Assembly: GCA_964616825.1 (NCBI GenBank)
Contig: CAZTSX010000007.1
Span: 1 to 64,000 of the forward strand
Length of the DNA stretch: 64,000 nucleotides
Direction: 5' to 3'
From: QYOJ01 sp964616825
Lineage (GTDB): Bacteria > Bacteroidota > Bacteroidia > Bacteroidales > FEN-979
Below are positions 44,225 to 53,470 of the stretch, in pieces. The position numbers and the translations under genes were made by a program. The first letter of the stretch is position 1, and each line of letters starts with the position of its first letter. Below the pieces are notes generated by a model. It was not told where the DNA came from and did no database searches. It saw nothing but the letters and a program-made list of their open reading frames with translations.

Positions 44225-44788
44225 TCATTCTTCTAACAGGTACATCTTCAATCCTTTTTCATCAACCGGTTCGATTAGCATTTTTTTCAGCGTTTCATAA
44301 CTTCCAAACCGTTCATGAATCTCCTTTTTTGCAATCAGGGTAGGGTGTGGACTGATCGTGGCCCGGAACGAAGAGTATCGATACCACTCACAATTCGACA
44401 CGACCCCATGCTTCCTTGGATTCTGATTGATATATCGCATTACATTACACAATACTGCCTCACGGCGGATTTCGATCCGTTTTAGCTTGAAACGAAACAA
44501 TTTCCCTATATGCCCGGTTTTGTTCACAAAACCCTTCGCATATGAGTTGAAAAGCAGAGCAAATGGCTTGTACGAATTCCCGTTAACCTCCTCTTTCATT
44601 CTGATCAGAAAATGAAAATGGTCGTCGAGAATGCAATATGCCCAGGTGTCGGCTACAGGCACAATATGCCTTTTGTATAGCTTCAGGAAGAAATGATAGT
44701 CCTCCTCTTTCGGAAACAATGGGTCCCCGTTTCTTGTCCGGTTATAAATGTGATAAAATTTTCCCGGTTCCAGAATAATGGTTTTCAT
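44225..44788 (-). CDS. REP-associated Y1 transposase (RAYT, IS200-like HUH)
   Basis: A 187-residue HUH endonuclease of the TnpA_REP type, with KFYHIYNRTRNG near the start. The HUH motif is in LDDHFHFLIRMK. The catalytic Tyr is probably in NVMRYINQNPRKHG. Then WYRYSSFRA. RAYTs are single-copy domesticated relatives of IS200/IS605 transposases that act on REP palindromes. No IS ends are seen. The leader (44802-44840) carries the same element as the sigma-factor leader 30 kb away. Confidence 0.88.
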   Translation of the reverse strand: MKTIILEPGKFYHIYNRTRNGDPLFPKEEDYHFFLKLYKRHIVPVADTWAYCILDDHFHFLIRMKEEVNGNSYKPFALLFNSYAKGFVNKTGHIGKLFRFKLKRIEIRREAVLCNVMRYINQNPRKHGVVSNCEWYRYSSFRATISPHPTLIAKKEIHERFGSYETLKKMLIEPVDEKGLKMYLLEE

Positions 44789-44801
44789 AGCTTTTTTTAC
44801 C

Positions 44802-44840
44802 CATTAATCCGGAAAAGAGGCAAAAGGTTATACGTTGTGG
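44802..44840 (-). promoter_or_regulatory. shared leader-like element, copy B
   Basis: On the minus strand: CCACAACGTATAACCTTTTG, CC, a short spacer and CCGGATTAATG, ending 13 bp before the RAYT ATG. CTTTTGCC can pair with GGTAAAAAAAG downstream. 22 bp (44819-44840) are identical to 14800-14821. Confidence 0.55.
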
Positions 44841-44994
44841 CAACGTTTTTTATTAACAACTTAGGGATTAAAGGCGATCCCGAAGTTTTTATTCATGAAC
44901 TGTGAGGTGCGAATAGATCCACAATATCAGGCTGGATAGCCTCTGTGGGATTCAGCTGATTGAATCAGGGTAGAAAAATATTGTTCGGTGCAGA

Positions 44995-45450
44995 TTAATT
45001 TTCCCGGAGAATGTGGTCGTCATACTCAATCTCAAAACTGAGTTTATGCTTCGACTCCTCCTGAGCCAAGAGAAGAAACATCTCCCGCATTTCGGGCTGT
45101 TGAGCCCGGTCGGCCAGAGCCGTATAGAGTTTGAAAGCCGCTTTCTCTTTCTTCATAACCAGGATCAGGGCCTCTTCATAGGACATATCCGGCCTGTATT
45201 TCACATCCACAAGATAGTCAGAAAGTTTCATGTCTACTACTTTCTCGGTTCCAAAGACGGCAGCGCCATCCGCCTTCACCTCCATAAGCTTGGCTTTATG
45301 AGCCATCTCCTCTTTTGCAAACTCATGAAATGCCTTTTTAATACTCTCATTCTTAGACAGGTTCGCCAGTTTCAGATAAAAATCCACGGCAGCTTGCTCT
45401 TCCCCGATTGCAAAATCGAGTACATCATTGATGTTATTGAATTCTTTCAT
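44995..45450 (-). CDS. rubrerythrin-like ferritin-fold protein
   Basis: A 151-residue four-helix diiron protein (start ATG 45450, MKEFNNINDVLDFAIGEE). The first Glu pair is in AIGEEQAAVDFYLKLA, then FAKEEMAHKAKLMEV, EKAAFKLYTALADRA and LAQEESKHKLSFEIEYDDH, matching the ExxH spacing of rubrerythrins. The rubredoxin domain is absent. It probably handles peroxide or oxygen stress in an anaerobe. It is the last gene after the Nuo/Nfn-like operon, 41 bp from the NuoG-like stop, and may be co-transcribed. Confidence 0.88.
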   Translation of the reverse strand: MKEFNNINDVLDFAIGEEQAAVDFYLKLANLSKNESIKKAFHEFAKEEMAHKAKLMEVKADGAAVFGTEKVVDMKLSDYLVDVKYRPDMSYEEALILVMKKEKAAFKLYTALADRAQQPEMREMFLLLAQEESKHKLSFEIEYDDHILREN

Positions 45451-45491
45451 AGTTATATGTTTGTATTTGTTTGTTGCTGGTTTCTTGTCCC

Positions 45492-48400
45492 TCATACCCT
45501 TAAACGTTCTTCAAATTCTTCTTCAAACCGCTTCACCAGGTAATCGCATCCGTAATCAAATGAACGATTTAGGTTATCCTCCCTGGTATAAACCATCGCG
45601 AGGCTCTCTTCGGGCTGGTCCTCCTCAACATGCGGGAGCAACCGGATGATCTCGCTAAAGACATCGTTGCGGCTTTCAAGGCCGTTCAGACCAAATCTTT
45701 TCAACAGTTCGATGAACTGCATGATGGAAGAGATCTCAATCCGGGAAGGCAATACAGGTTCAAATTCAAGAATAGCTTTTTGTGTATTTGAAAACGTGCC
45801 GCCAATCTCGGTGGGGAAGGAAGCCGGTAATATCAGGTCTGCTTCTTTTGCTGTGTCGGTCATAAAATAGTCCTGAACCACAATGAAGGGAATTTGTTTG
45901 ATCAGAGAAGAATAGGTCTGGGTGGTGTCGCAACCAACCGGATCTTCACCGAAAATAAACAGGTTCTTCATTATTTTTTTTGATAGCTTCAGTACCAGGC
46001 AATCCGCAACAATTCCCGGTATATCCTTAACATTCCACACATCTTTCAGTTTCTTGACATATGCTTCATCATCAAGAGGAATTCCTCCAACACCTGTACG
46101 ACGACTGATTCCCATATCGAACAGGCCCTGAGAGTTATTCTTCTCCTTGAGTGTGATTAGTCCGTTGGCTGTTTTTCCGAGTTTACCGGTAATCATCGCC
46201 AGGTTGAACAGTTCCAGGGAGCTGTTGCTGGTGATCTCTTTTTCTGAGAAGATAGCGATGGCATTCATCTCAGTATTATACTCTTCAGCGAATTTCCTGA
46301 TAACTTTTGGCAACACACCAGCATTGGATACCAATGTTGCAAAGTCTTCTTCCAAAATCTGAAGCTGGTACTCATTCTGTCCGATCACACGATCGCGGAG
46401 GAATAAATCGTTTTCTAACCCAAAGGTAAGCAGGTAGTGGTTAACCGCTTTGATGAAGTAATAATACGACTTCACGTGGATCACCTGATCGACCTTGTGA
46501 GTCATCGAACTCTCCTCCTTTTCGGTAACCAGAATTACCGGAATACCCTCTTTGGCCCGGGCATTATTCACCATGAATCCGGCCACAGCGTGATCCATGT
46601 TAATATCTGTCCCAATAAGGAAGATCTTCCCGGCTTTTCGGATGCTGTCAAGGGGTGCATTCTTTTGATGATTGAACCTGTATCCATCACCCCGTGTGAG
46701 GTAATGAAATGATCCAATATTGCCTGTCACGACTGCGGCACGTGCCAGTTTCTGGATCAGGTACATCTCTTCGTTTGTGAGCCTGGCTCCTGCAAAAAAA
46801 CTATTTTCATCAGGCTTGACAGCACTGATTTTCTCAACGATTAACTTGAATGCTTCTTCAAAACTGATTTCCTTAAATTTTCCGTTAATCTTTTTTAACG
46901 GCCTGACTATCCGGCTCTTATCATTAAGATAAGCGTATCCAAAGCGAGGATATCTGCAGATATTGCCCTGTTGGTTCACCACTCCTTTGTTTCCGGAAAC
47001 ACTCATCACAAAGCCGTTGACCTGATTCAGCGTGATCGAACAGCCGATTGAACAATAATTGCAGATTGCTTCGGATGGAGTTGTCTGAACCGGCCCGGGC
47101 TTGAACAGAACGTTCTCGGTGATCGCTCCTGTCGGACATGTTGAAATACACATCCCACATGATTCACAATTAGTATCCTGCAAGGCTTCTCCCATACTGG
47201 GTGAGACAAAAGTTTCAAAACCTCTGTTGACCAGTCCCAGGGCATTTGCGCCAACCACATCCCGGCAAATTCGGACGCAGCGTGAGCAAAGGATGCATTT
47301 ATTGTTGTCGATCTCGATATATGGATGGCGGAAATCGACAGCATATTCGTTGAATTCACCAGCGAATCCTTTCTGGTCAGCATTGTATTCTGTCGAATAC
47401 TTCTGCAGATCACAATTGAAAAAAGCTGTGCATCCGCATTCGAGGCAACGTTGTGTTTCGTGAATTGCCACCACTTCATCAGCGTATCCCAACTCAACCT
47501 CATGGAAGTTCATCCGTTGATCAGCTTCCAGCACCGGCATCTCTTCGCGCTCCTGGGCAATAAACAGATCCTGATAATCTTCCTGAACTTGTGTCCTGAA
47601 ATTATTGCGCCGGCTAATAAAGGGTTGTTTCAACGGTTTGATCTCATCGCCCACCAGGTATTGGTGAGCACTATTTGAAGCAATTTTAGCCTGGGCTATC
47701 GCTTCGATGATGGTAGCCGGACCGGTAACGCCATCCCCTGCTGCAAAAACCGATGGAATACCGGTTTGTAATGTCTCTCTGTCGGCATCAATATCAGCCC
47801 ACTTATTAACTTCAAGCTTATCGCCTTCGGTATTGGCGTTGATATCATCGAGGAAATTCACGTCTGTCTTCTGACCAATGGCAGCCAGGACGTAATCTAC
47901 GTTGAGTTCAAATTCAGATCCTTCGATTGGTACCGGCCTGCGTCGTCCCGAAGCATCAGGTTCTCCCAGCTTCATTTTAATACAGGTAACTGATTCCACC
48001 TCCCCTTTGTTATTCTTGTTGATCTTTTTAGGAAGTGTAAGAAAGAGATATTCCACTCCTTCAAGTTTTGATTCATGGATCTCGATGGGATTGGCAGGCA
48101 TCTCATTCTCTGTACGACGGTAAATCACATAGACGTTATCCGCCTTGCATCGCAATGATGTACGGCAACAGTCCATGGCCGTATTTCCTCCTCCGATGAC
48201 AGCAATGGATTTGCCGCGGAAATCATACCGTTGTCCGGTCATCTCCATGTTCTTCAGAAAATCGATCCCTGAGAAAACGTTTTCTGCATCATCCCCTTCA
48301 CACCCTACACCTGTCCCAATCTGAGACCCGATGGTCAATATCACGGCATCGTATTTATCTTTCAGCTCTTGATAGCTAAGGTTCTCTCCTAATTTCTGGT

Positions 48401-49199
48401 TGTAGAATATATTCATACCCAGATCGGTAATATTCTTCACCTCTTTGTCAAGGATATCATTCGGAAGCCTGTATTCAGGGATTCCGTAACGGAGCCAGCC
48501 TCCTGATTGGGGAGCCGCTTCAAAAATATCTACCTGGTGGCCCTCTATCTGCAGGAAATAACCTGCTGAAAGACCGCCAGGTCCTGCACCGATCACGGCC
48601 ACTTTTTTGCCAGTGGAGGGTTTGATCTCCGGAACAAACTTATCAGGGGACTCAAGGTCATAATCGGAAGCAAAGCGTTTCAGGTAATCGATACCTACGG
48701 GAGCGCTTTCATCCAGCAGGTTGCGACTGCATGCCACTTCACAGGGACGAACACAAACCCGTCCGCAGATTGCCGGTAATGGGTTGGTCTCTTTGATGAG
48801 AGCCACAGCATCAGAATATAATCCCTTCTCAATCAGGGCGATATATCCCTGAACATCCACGCCGGCCGGACAGGTTTGCTTGCATGGCCCCAGACAGTCA
48901 GCATAGTGATTGCTCAACATCAGTTCCAACGCCATTTGCCGGGATTGACGAATTGGTTCATTGTCGGTGACCACCTTCATCCCCTCTTTTATATGGGTGG
49001 AGCAAGCAGGCTGGTGTCCGCGCATTCCTTCTACTTCAACCACGCATATATAGCAAGAAGAGAATGGCTCTAGTCGTTCATCATGGCAAAGTGTTGGTAT
49101 CTTGATGCCTTCCCGGTTAGCCACCTGGAGGATGGTTTCTCCCGGGTTTCCCTGAACGATCGTTCCGTTAAGAATTACGTTTACATCTTTTTGAGCCAT
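45492..49199 (-). CDS. composite NuoG/NfnB-like iron-sulfur flavoprotein
   Basis: 1235 residues. In order: an N-terminal [2Fe-2S] domain (Cys38, 49, 52, 66, as in NuoG/HydA); a Cys-rich segment (107-157); a GltD/NfnB-type FAD and NAD(P)H domain (about 198-535; AVIGAGPGGLSAGYF, IAVIGGGNTAMDCCRT, FAAGDGVTGPATIIEAI); two [4Fe-4S] sites (CILCSRCVRICRD, CESCGMCISTCPTGA); and a molybdopterin-oxidoreductase-like domain opening with CNYCSIGCS. The position of the Mo ligand Cys/Sec of formate dehydrogenases is not conserved, so this last domain is probably structural, as in NuoG. With NuoE, NuoF and NfnAB genes upstream it may form a bifurcating NADH/NADPH/ferredoxin complex, comparable to HydABC or Sporomusa-type Nfn. 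Confidence 0.85.
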   Translation of the reverse strand: MAQKDVNVILNGTIVQGNPGETILQVANREGIKIPTLCHDERLEPFSSCYICVVEVEGMRGHQPACSTHIKEGMKVVTDNEPIRQSRQMALELMLSNHYADCLGPCKQTCPAGVDVQGYIALIEKGLYSDAVALIKETNPLPAICGRVCVRPCEVACSRNLLDESAPVGIDYLKRFASDYDLESPDKFVPEIKPSTGKKVAVIGAGPGGLSAGYFLQIEGHQVDIFEAAPQSGGWLRYGIPEYRLPNDILDKEVKNITDLGMNIFYNQKLGENLSYQELKDKYDAVILTIGSQIGTGVGCEGDDAENVFSGIDFLKNMEMTGQRYDFRGKSIAVIGGGNTAMDCCRTSLRCKADNVYVIYRRTENEMPANPIEIHESKLEGVEYLFLTLPKKINKNNKGEVESVTCIKMKLGEPDASGRRRPVPIEGSEFELNVDYVLAAIGQKTDVNFLDDINANTEGDKLEVNKWADIDADRETLQTGIPSVFAAGDGVTGPATIIEAIAQAKIASNSAHQYLVGDEIKPLKQPFISRRNNFRTQVQEDYQDLFIAQEREEMPVLEADQRMNFHEVELGYADEVVAIHETQRCLECGCTAFFNCDLQKYSTEYNADQKGFAGEFNEYAVDFRHPYIEIDNNKCILCSRCVRICRDVVGANALGLVNRGFETFVSPSMGEALQDTNCESCGMCISTCPTGAITENVLFKPGPVQTTPSEAICNYCSIGCSITLNQVNGFVMSVSGNKGVVNQQGNICRYPRFGYAYLNDKSRIVRPLKKINGKFKEISFEEAFKLIVEKISAVKPDENSFFAGARLTNEEMYLIQKLARAAVVTGNIGSFHYLTRGDGYRFNHQKNAPLDSIRKAGKIFLIGTDINMDHAVAGFMVNNARAKEGIPVILVTEKEESSMTHKVDQVIHVKSYYYFIKAVNHYLLTFGLENDLFLRDRVIGQNEYQLQILEEDFATLVSNAGVLPKVIRKFAEEYNTEMNAIAIFSEKEITSNSSLELFNLAMITGKLGKTANGLITLKEKNNSQGLFDMGISRRTGVGGIPLDDEAYVKKLKDVWNVKDIPGIVADCLVLKLSKKIMKNLFIFGEDPVGCDTTQTYSSLIKQIPFIVVQDYFMTDTAKEADLILPASFPTEIGGTFSNTQKAILEFEPVLPSRIEISSIMQFIELLKRFGLNGLESRNDVFSEIIRLLPHVEEDQPEESLAMVYTREDNLNRSFDYGCDYLVKRFEEEFEERLRV

Positions 49200-49236
49200 C
49201 AGTTTCTTTTCTTGTTTTTTTGAGAATTCGGAGAGA

Positions 49237-51012
49237 TCATGTTAAAACGATGGAATCAAACTTACACTTTGAGTAACAGATGCCACATTTCGTACAAAGA
49301 TCCTGATGAATCAGATGTGGTTGCTTGCGCTCTCCTGTGATCGCATCGGAGGGGCAATTTTTCAGACAAACCAAACATCCGGTACACGCCTCCTGATCAA
49401 CCGTATAGGTCAGTAAGGGCCGGCATACTTTCGCAGGGCATTTTTTGTCTTTTATATGTGCGATGTACTCATCCCTGAAATATTGAAGAGTCGTCAGAAC
49501 GGGGTTAGGCGCTGTCTGGCCCAAACCACACAGGGAGTTATCTTTGATCTGATATGACAGCTCCTCCAGTTTCTCAATATCTCCTTCTTTCCCTTTTCCA
49601 TCAGAAATTCGTTCAAGGATCTCCAGCATTCTGATGGTTCCCATCCGACAAAACGTACACTTCCCACATGACTCTTTGCACGTGAAATCGAGGAAAAACT
49701 TGGCGACATCCACCATGCAGGTACTCTCATCCATCACTACCATTCCTCCGGAACCCATAATGGCGCCCGTTGCATTTACGGAATCATAATCCACAATTGT
49801 ATCAGAGAGATGTTCCGGTATACAACCTCCTGAAGGCCCGCCAAGTTGCACGGCTTTGAATTTTTTATCATCCTTGATGCCTCCTCCCAGTTTCATGATC
49901 ACATCATTGATTGTGATGCCCATTGGGACTTCCACCAGCCCTGAATTTTTAATCTTTCCGGCCAGGGCAAAGACTTTGGTCCCTTTACTTCTTTCGGTTC
50001 CATAGCTGGCAAATGCGTCGCCTCCGTTAAGTATGATCCAGGGAATATTAGCGAATGTTTCGACGTTATTAATATTAGTCGGATTGCCCCATAAACCTTT
50101 CTCAGCAGGAAACGGAGGGCGTCTGCGGGGCATCCCTCGTTCTCCTTCAACCGATGCGATCAGTGCAGTTTCTTCACCGCACACGAAAGCGCCAGCTCCC
50201 TCTTTAATGTAGATGTTGAAATTAAAATCTTCAATTCCGAAAGCATTGTTCCCTAGATACCCTCTATCACGGGCCTGATCAAGGGCAATATTAAGTCGTT
50301 TGATCGCAAGGGGATATTCAGCACGGCAATAGATCACACCACCAGTCGCATCAATGGAATAGGCGGCAATGATCATCCCTTCAATGACGGAATGAGGATC
50401 CCCTTCCAAAATGCTGCGATCCATGAAAGCCCCGGGATCGCCTTCGTCTGCATTACAGATGATATATTTTTCTTTCGACTTATACCCCCGGGCAAATTTC
50501 CATTTCATCCCTGTAGGGAATCCACCTCCACCCCGGCCCCGAAGTCCTGATTTGAGGATTGTTTCGATGACCAGATCGGGAGGGATCTTCTCATCGGCAA
50601 TCTTCTGAACAGCTTTGTATCCTTTCCGGGCTTCATACTCTTCGATAGATTCGGGATCAATGTATCCGCAATTTCTCAACACGATCTTTACCTGCGCCGA
50701 AATAAATTTATTTTCCGATCCATCAAAGAGATCGGAGTAAACGATATAATCACGAACAGGATCCTGTTGATTGATGTGTTTTTCTATAACTTCAATCGCC
50801 TGCTCTTCAGTAATGTCACCATACAAATAAGTTCCGGTATTGTCTACAATCTCTACCAGAGGTTCCCTGTAACACATCCCGATGCAGCTGGTTTTCCGGA
50901 GGTTAAAATCCAGATTATCCGACTGCTTCAACGCTTTGATCTTCTCATATGTCTTATTCGCGCCGGCGGCGATTCCACAGCTTCCAAGTCCGACGGTGAC
51001 GGTAGTGTTCAT
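49237..51012 (-). CDS. NuoF/HydB-like NADH-binding flavoprotein
   Basis: A 591-residue subunit. A thioredoxin-like [2Fe-2S] domain at the N terminus (about 1-85; GSCGIAAGA, TSCIGMCYREP) precedes the FMN/NADH domain (about 130-420; SGLRGRGGGGFPTGMKW, CNADEGDPGAFMDR, GAGAFVCGEETALIAS). The [4Fe-4S] site follows (SCGKCTFCRMGT ... NSLCGLGQ). A C-terminal 2x[4Fe-4S] ferredoxin (EACTGCLVCLKNCPSDAI, DLCTKCGICYSKCKFD) makes it HydB-like and not a respiratory NuoF. It lies between the nuoE-like gene (15 bp) and the NuoG-like gene (37 bp). Confidence 0.93.
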   Translation of the reverse strand: MNTTVTVGLGSCGIAAGANKTYEKIKALKQSDNLDFNLRKTSCIGMCYREPLVEIVDNTGTYLYGDITEEQAIEVIEKHINQQDPVRDYIVYSDLFDGSENKFISAQVKIVLRNCGYIDPESIEEYEARKGYKAVQKIADEKIPPDLVIETILKSGLRGRGGGGFPTGMKWKFARGYKSKEKYIICNADEGDPGAFMDRSILEGDPHSVIEGMIIAAYSIDATGGVIYCRAEYPLAIKRLNIALDQARDRGYLGNNAFGIEDFNFNIYIKEGAGAFVCGEETALIASVEGERGMPRRRPPFPAEKGLWGNPTNINNVETFANIPWIILNGGDAFASYGTERSKGTKVFALAGKIKNSGLVEVPMGITINDVIMKLGGGIKDDKKFKAVQLGGPSGGCIPEHLSDTIVDYDSVNATGAIMGSGGMVVMDESTCMVDVAKFFLDFTCKESCGKCTFCRMGTIRMLEILERISDGKGKEGDIEKLEELSYQIKDNSLCGLGQTAPNPVLTTLQYFRDEYIAHIKDKKCPAKVCRPLLTYTVDQEACTGCLVCLKNCPSDAITGERKQPHLIHQDLCTKCGICYSKCKFDSIVLT

Positions 51013-51027
51013 GTTGATTTCGTTAGG

Positions 51028-51546
51028 TTAGTTTTTTTCTGCCAGCCTTATATTTTTTATCACTTTCACAGCCTGATTGCCTGTTAATTTGCCATAGGTC
51101 TGATCACCGACCATCATCACCGGGGCCAGGGAGCAACAGCCCAGACAAGCTACCGACTCCAGGGTAAATAGCCTGTCGTCTGTGGTCTCTCCGTCTTTGA
51201 TCTTCATCGCCTCCTCGAGGGATTCGGTGAGTTCGTTCGCGTTTTGCACGTGACAAGCAGTACCGTGGCATACCTTGACTATGTGTTTACCAACAGGGTT
51301 CAACCGGAACTGTGCATAGAAGGTAGCAACGCCATACATATCACTGAGAGGGATTCCCGTTTTGACGGAGATCTTTGTAAAAACAGCTTCAGGGATAAAA
51401 CCATAAATATCCTGAGCCCCCTGCAATAGTGGGATCACATTTCCCTTTTTTCCGATATACTTTTCAATCAACGGATCAAGAAGTACGAGATCTACGTCAA
51501 TGGATTCCTTCTTCTCCGTTTTCGCTTGTAATCGTGGAATGCGCAT
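51028..51546 (-). CDS. NuoE/HydC-like [2Fe-2S] subunit
   Basis: A 172-residue thioredoxin-like 24-kDa subunit. The [2Fe-2S] ligands are in VCHGTACHVQNA and ESVACLGCCSLAPVMMV, with VATFYAQFRLNPVGKH before them. It starts at ATG 51546, 109 bp from the NfnB stop and 15 bp from the NuoF-like gene. It carries electrons with the NuoF partner in soluble bifurcating complexes and complex I. Confidence 0.94.
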   Translation of the reverse strand: MRIPRLQAKTEKKESIDVDLVLLDPLIEKYIGKKGNVIPLLQGAQDIYGFIPEAVFTKISVKTGIPLSDMYGVATFYAQFRLNPVGKHIVKVCHGTACHVQNANELTESLEEAMKIKDGETTDDRLFTLESVACLGCCSLAPVMMVGDQTYGKLTGNQAVKVIKNIRLAEKN

Positions 51547-51655
51547 TAAATAATCTTATTAGAGTAACGACCTTTATTCATGCCAGGTCCTGGTTATCAA
51601 GATGTGCATGGAGTAATTTGTTTCGATGTTTGAGTCTGATTCCCTGTCCCCTGTA

Positions 51656-53458
51656 TCAATCTTTCCGCCTGGTTTTCATTTTCGACAGTTTCTTGTGAAT
51701 TGCGTTGGCAGCAATTCTTCCGGCGCCCATGGCTTCAATCACAGTAGCGGAACCTGTTACAATGTCGCCGCCAGCATAGACAAACTCTTTTGAGGTTTCG
51801 TTTGTTTTTGGATCTACAACAATATTTCCCCACTTATTAAGCTCTATATCCGGAGCGGTCTGGAATATGATCGGATTGGCATCGTTACCAATAGCCACCA
51901 CTGCCAGATCGACATCTAATACAAAGTTTGATCCTTCAATCGGAACCGGTCTTCTTCGGCCGGAATCATCCGGTTCTCCGAGTTTCATTTCGATACACTC
52001 CATTGCTTTGAGCGTATTGACATCTGTTCCGAGAAATCTGATTGGATAGGTGAGCAACCGGAATTTCACTCCTTCTTCCTCTGCATGAATCACCTCTTCA
52101 TGACGTGCAGGCAGCTCGGTTCTTGATCTGCGGTAGACGATGGTGACTTCAGTTGAACCGGTTCGGATGGCCGTTCTGGCACAATCCATGGCTACATTCC
52201 CTCCTCCAATGACAGCGACACGGTTCCCTTTCGGTTTCGGTGTATCATATTCCGGGAATCTATAAGCTTTCATCAGGTTCATCCGGGTTAGATATTCATT
52301 TGCGGAGAAGACATTCCCCAGGCTCTCCCCTTCAATGTGCATAAACTTGGGCAAACCGGCTCCCACCGCAATGAAAACTGCATCGAAGTGCTCGAGTAAC
52401 TCGTCAACCGTATTGATCTTTCCGATAACCTGGTTCAGTTCGATCCTGACACCCATCTCTTTCAGGTAATTGATCTCAAACTGCACAATGGATTTTGGAA
52501 GCCTGAACTCCGGGATTCCATATGTAAGTACGCCACCCGTTTCATGAAATGCTTCAAAGATCGTCACGGCATATCCGAGGAGTTGCAAGTCGGCTGCAAC
52601 GGTCAGGCCGGCTGGTCCTGAGCCTACAACAGCGATTCTTTTTCCCTGTTTTTTCTTGATCACCGGGATGCTTACCAGGTCCATCTTCCGTTCCCAGTCT
52701 GCCACAAAACGCTCCAGGTTACCAATCGCGACCGGCGTATCCTTGATGCCAACGATACAGATCTCCTCACATTGGTTTTCCTGCGGACATACACGGCCAC
52801 AAATAGCAGGCAGTACATTTCGCTCCTTTACTTTCTTGATGGATTCGTCAAACTTCTCTTCAGCAATCAACCTGATAAACTCAGGGATATCTATATTAAC
52901 CGGACATCCATCGACACATTTCGGTTTTTTACATTGCAGGCAACGGCCGGCTTCCAACAACGCCAGTTCAGAAGTATAGCCATAAGGGACCTCCTGGTAA
53001 TTTGCTGTTCTTAGCTTCTGATCCTGAGCAGGCATCTCCTGGCGGGGTATTTTTAGTTTGATTTTTCGTTCATCTGCCCTGGTCAGGCCATGCCACTCAC
53101 AGCCGTATTTCATGCAGATGTAAAAGGGAATCAACTTTGAATAGCTGGAGATCGTTATCTCTCCCAGTGATGATCCACATTCGCCACATTTCTTTTCAGG
53201 TATGACAAGGTTGGTTTTGCAAAACGGACATGCAAGTCCGGTTAGAATCTTCCCTTCTTCGATCGGAATTGATGATGCAACCTCAAATACATCAAGGTAT
53301 GGGCTAAGTTTAAGCTGAAAATCGGAACCGTTATAGCTAGCATCAACGATGATAGTTTGGGCCTCTTTATCTTCAACATTAAAGCTTTGGTTGCAATGCG
53401 GGCAGTAGGTGTTTAGAAAGGTTTTGTACTTTAAGTACTTTACATCTTGCTCATTCAT
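51656..53458 (-). CDS. NfnB/GltD-like oxidoreductase with N-terminal eight-Cys domain
   Basis: A 600-residue protein. Residues 1-130 hold an unusual domain with Cys19, 22, 77, 80, 91, 94, 115, 120 and CEWHGL, homologous to the two repeats in the 54314-55189 gene product. The NfnB/glutamate-synthase-small-subunit part follows: Fe-S ligands in EAGRCLQCKKPKCVDGCPVNI and CGRVCPQENQCEEIC, FAD site AVVGSGPAGLTVAAD, NADPH site AVIGGGNVAMDCARTA, and C-terminal FVYAGGDIVTGSATVIEAMG. With NfnA directly downstream in transcription order it should form an NADH-dependent ferredoxin:NADP oxidoreductase. The extra domain is not part of classical NfnB (about 465 residues). Confidence 0.88.
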   Translation of the reverse strand: MNEQDVKYLKYKTFLNTYCPHCNQSFNVEDKEAQTIIVDASYNGSDFQLKLSPYLDVFEVASSIPIEEGKILTGLACPFCKTNLVIPEKKCGECGSSLGEITISSYSKLIPFYICMKYGCEWHGLTRADERKIKLKIPRQEMPAQDQKLRTANYQEVPYGYTSELALLEAGRCLQCKKPKCVDGCPVNIDIPEFIRLIAEEKFDESIKKVKERNVLPAICGRVCPQENQCEEICIVGIKDTPVAIGNLERFVADWERKMDLVSIPVIKKKQGKRIAVVGSGPAGLTVAADLQLLGYAVTIFEAFHETGGVLTYGIPEFRLPKSIVQFEINYLKEMGVRIELNQVIGKINTVDELLEHFDAVFIAVGAGLPKFMHIEGESLGNVFSANEYLTRMNLMKAYRFPEYDTPKPKGNRVAVIGGGNVAMDCARTAIRTGSTEVTIVYRRSRTELPARHEEVIHAEEEGVKFRLLTYPIRFLGTDVNTLKAMECIEMKLGEPDDSGRRRPVPIEGSNFVLDVDLAVVAIGNDANPIIFQTAPDIELNKWGNIVVDPKTNETSKEFVYAGGDIVTGSATVIEAMGAGRIAANAIHKKLSKMKTRRKD

Positions 53459-53470
53459 AGTAGTATGGGT

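Noticed and set aside
45492..49199. Formate dehydrogenase alpha subunit
   Set aside because: The C-terminal domain lacks the expected Cys/Sec Mo/W ligand region, and the chain carries an NfnB-type flavin domain absent from formate dehydrogenases of that size.
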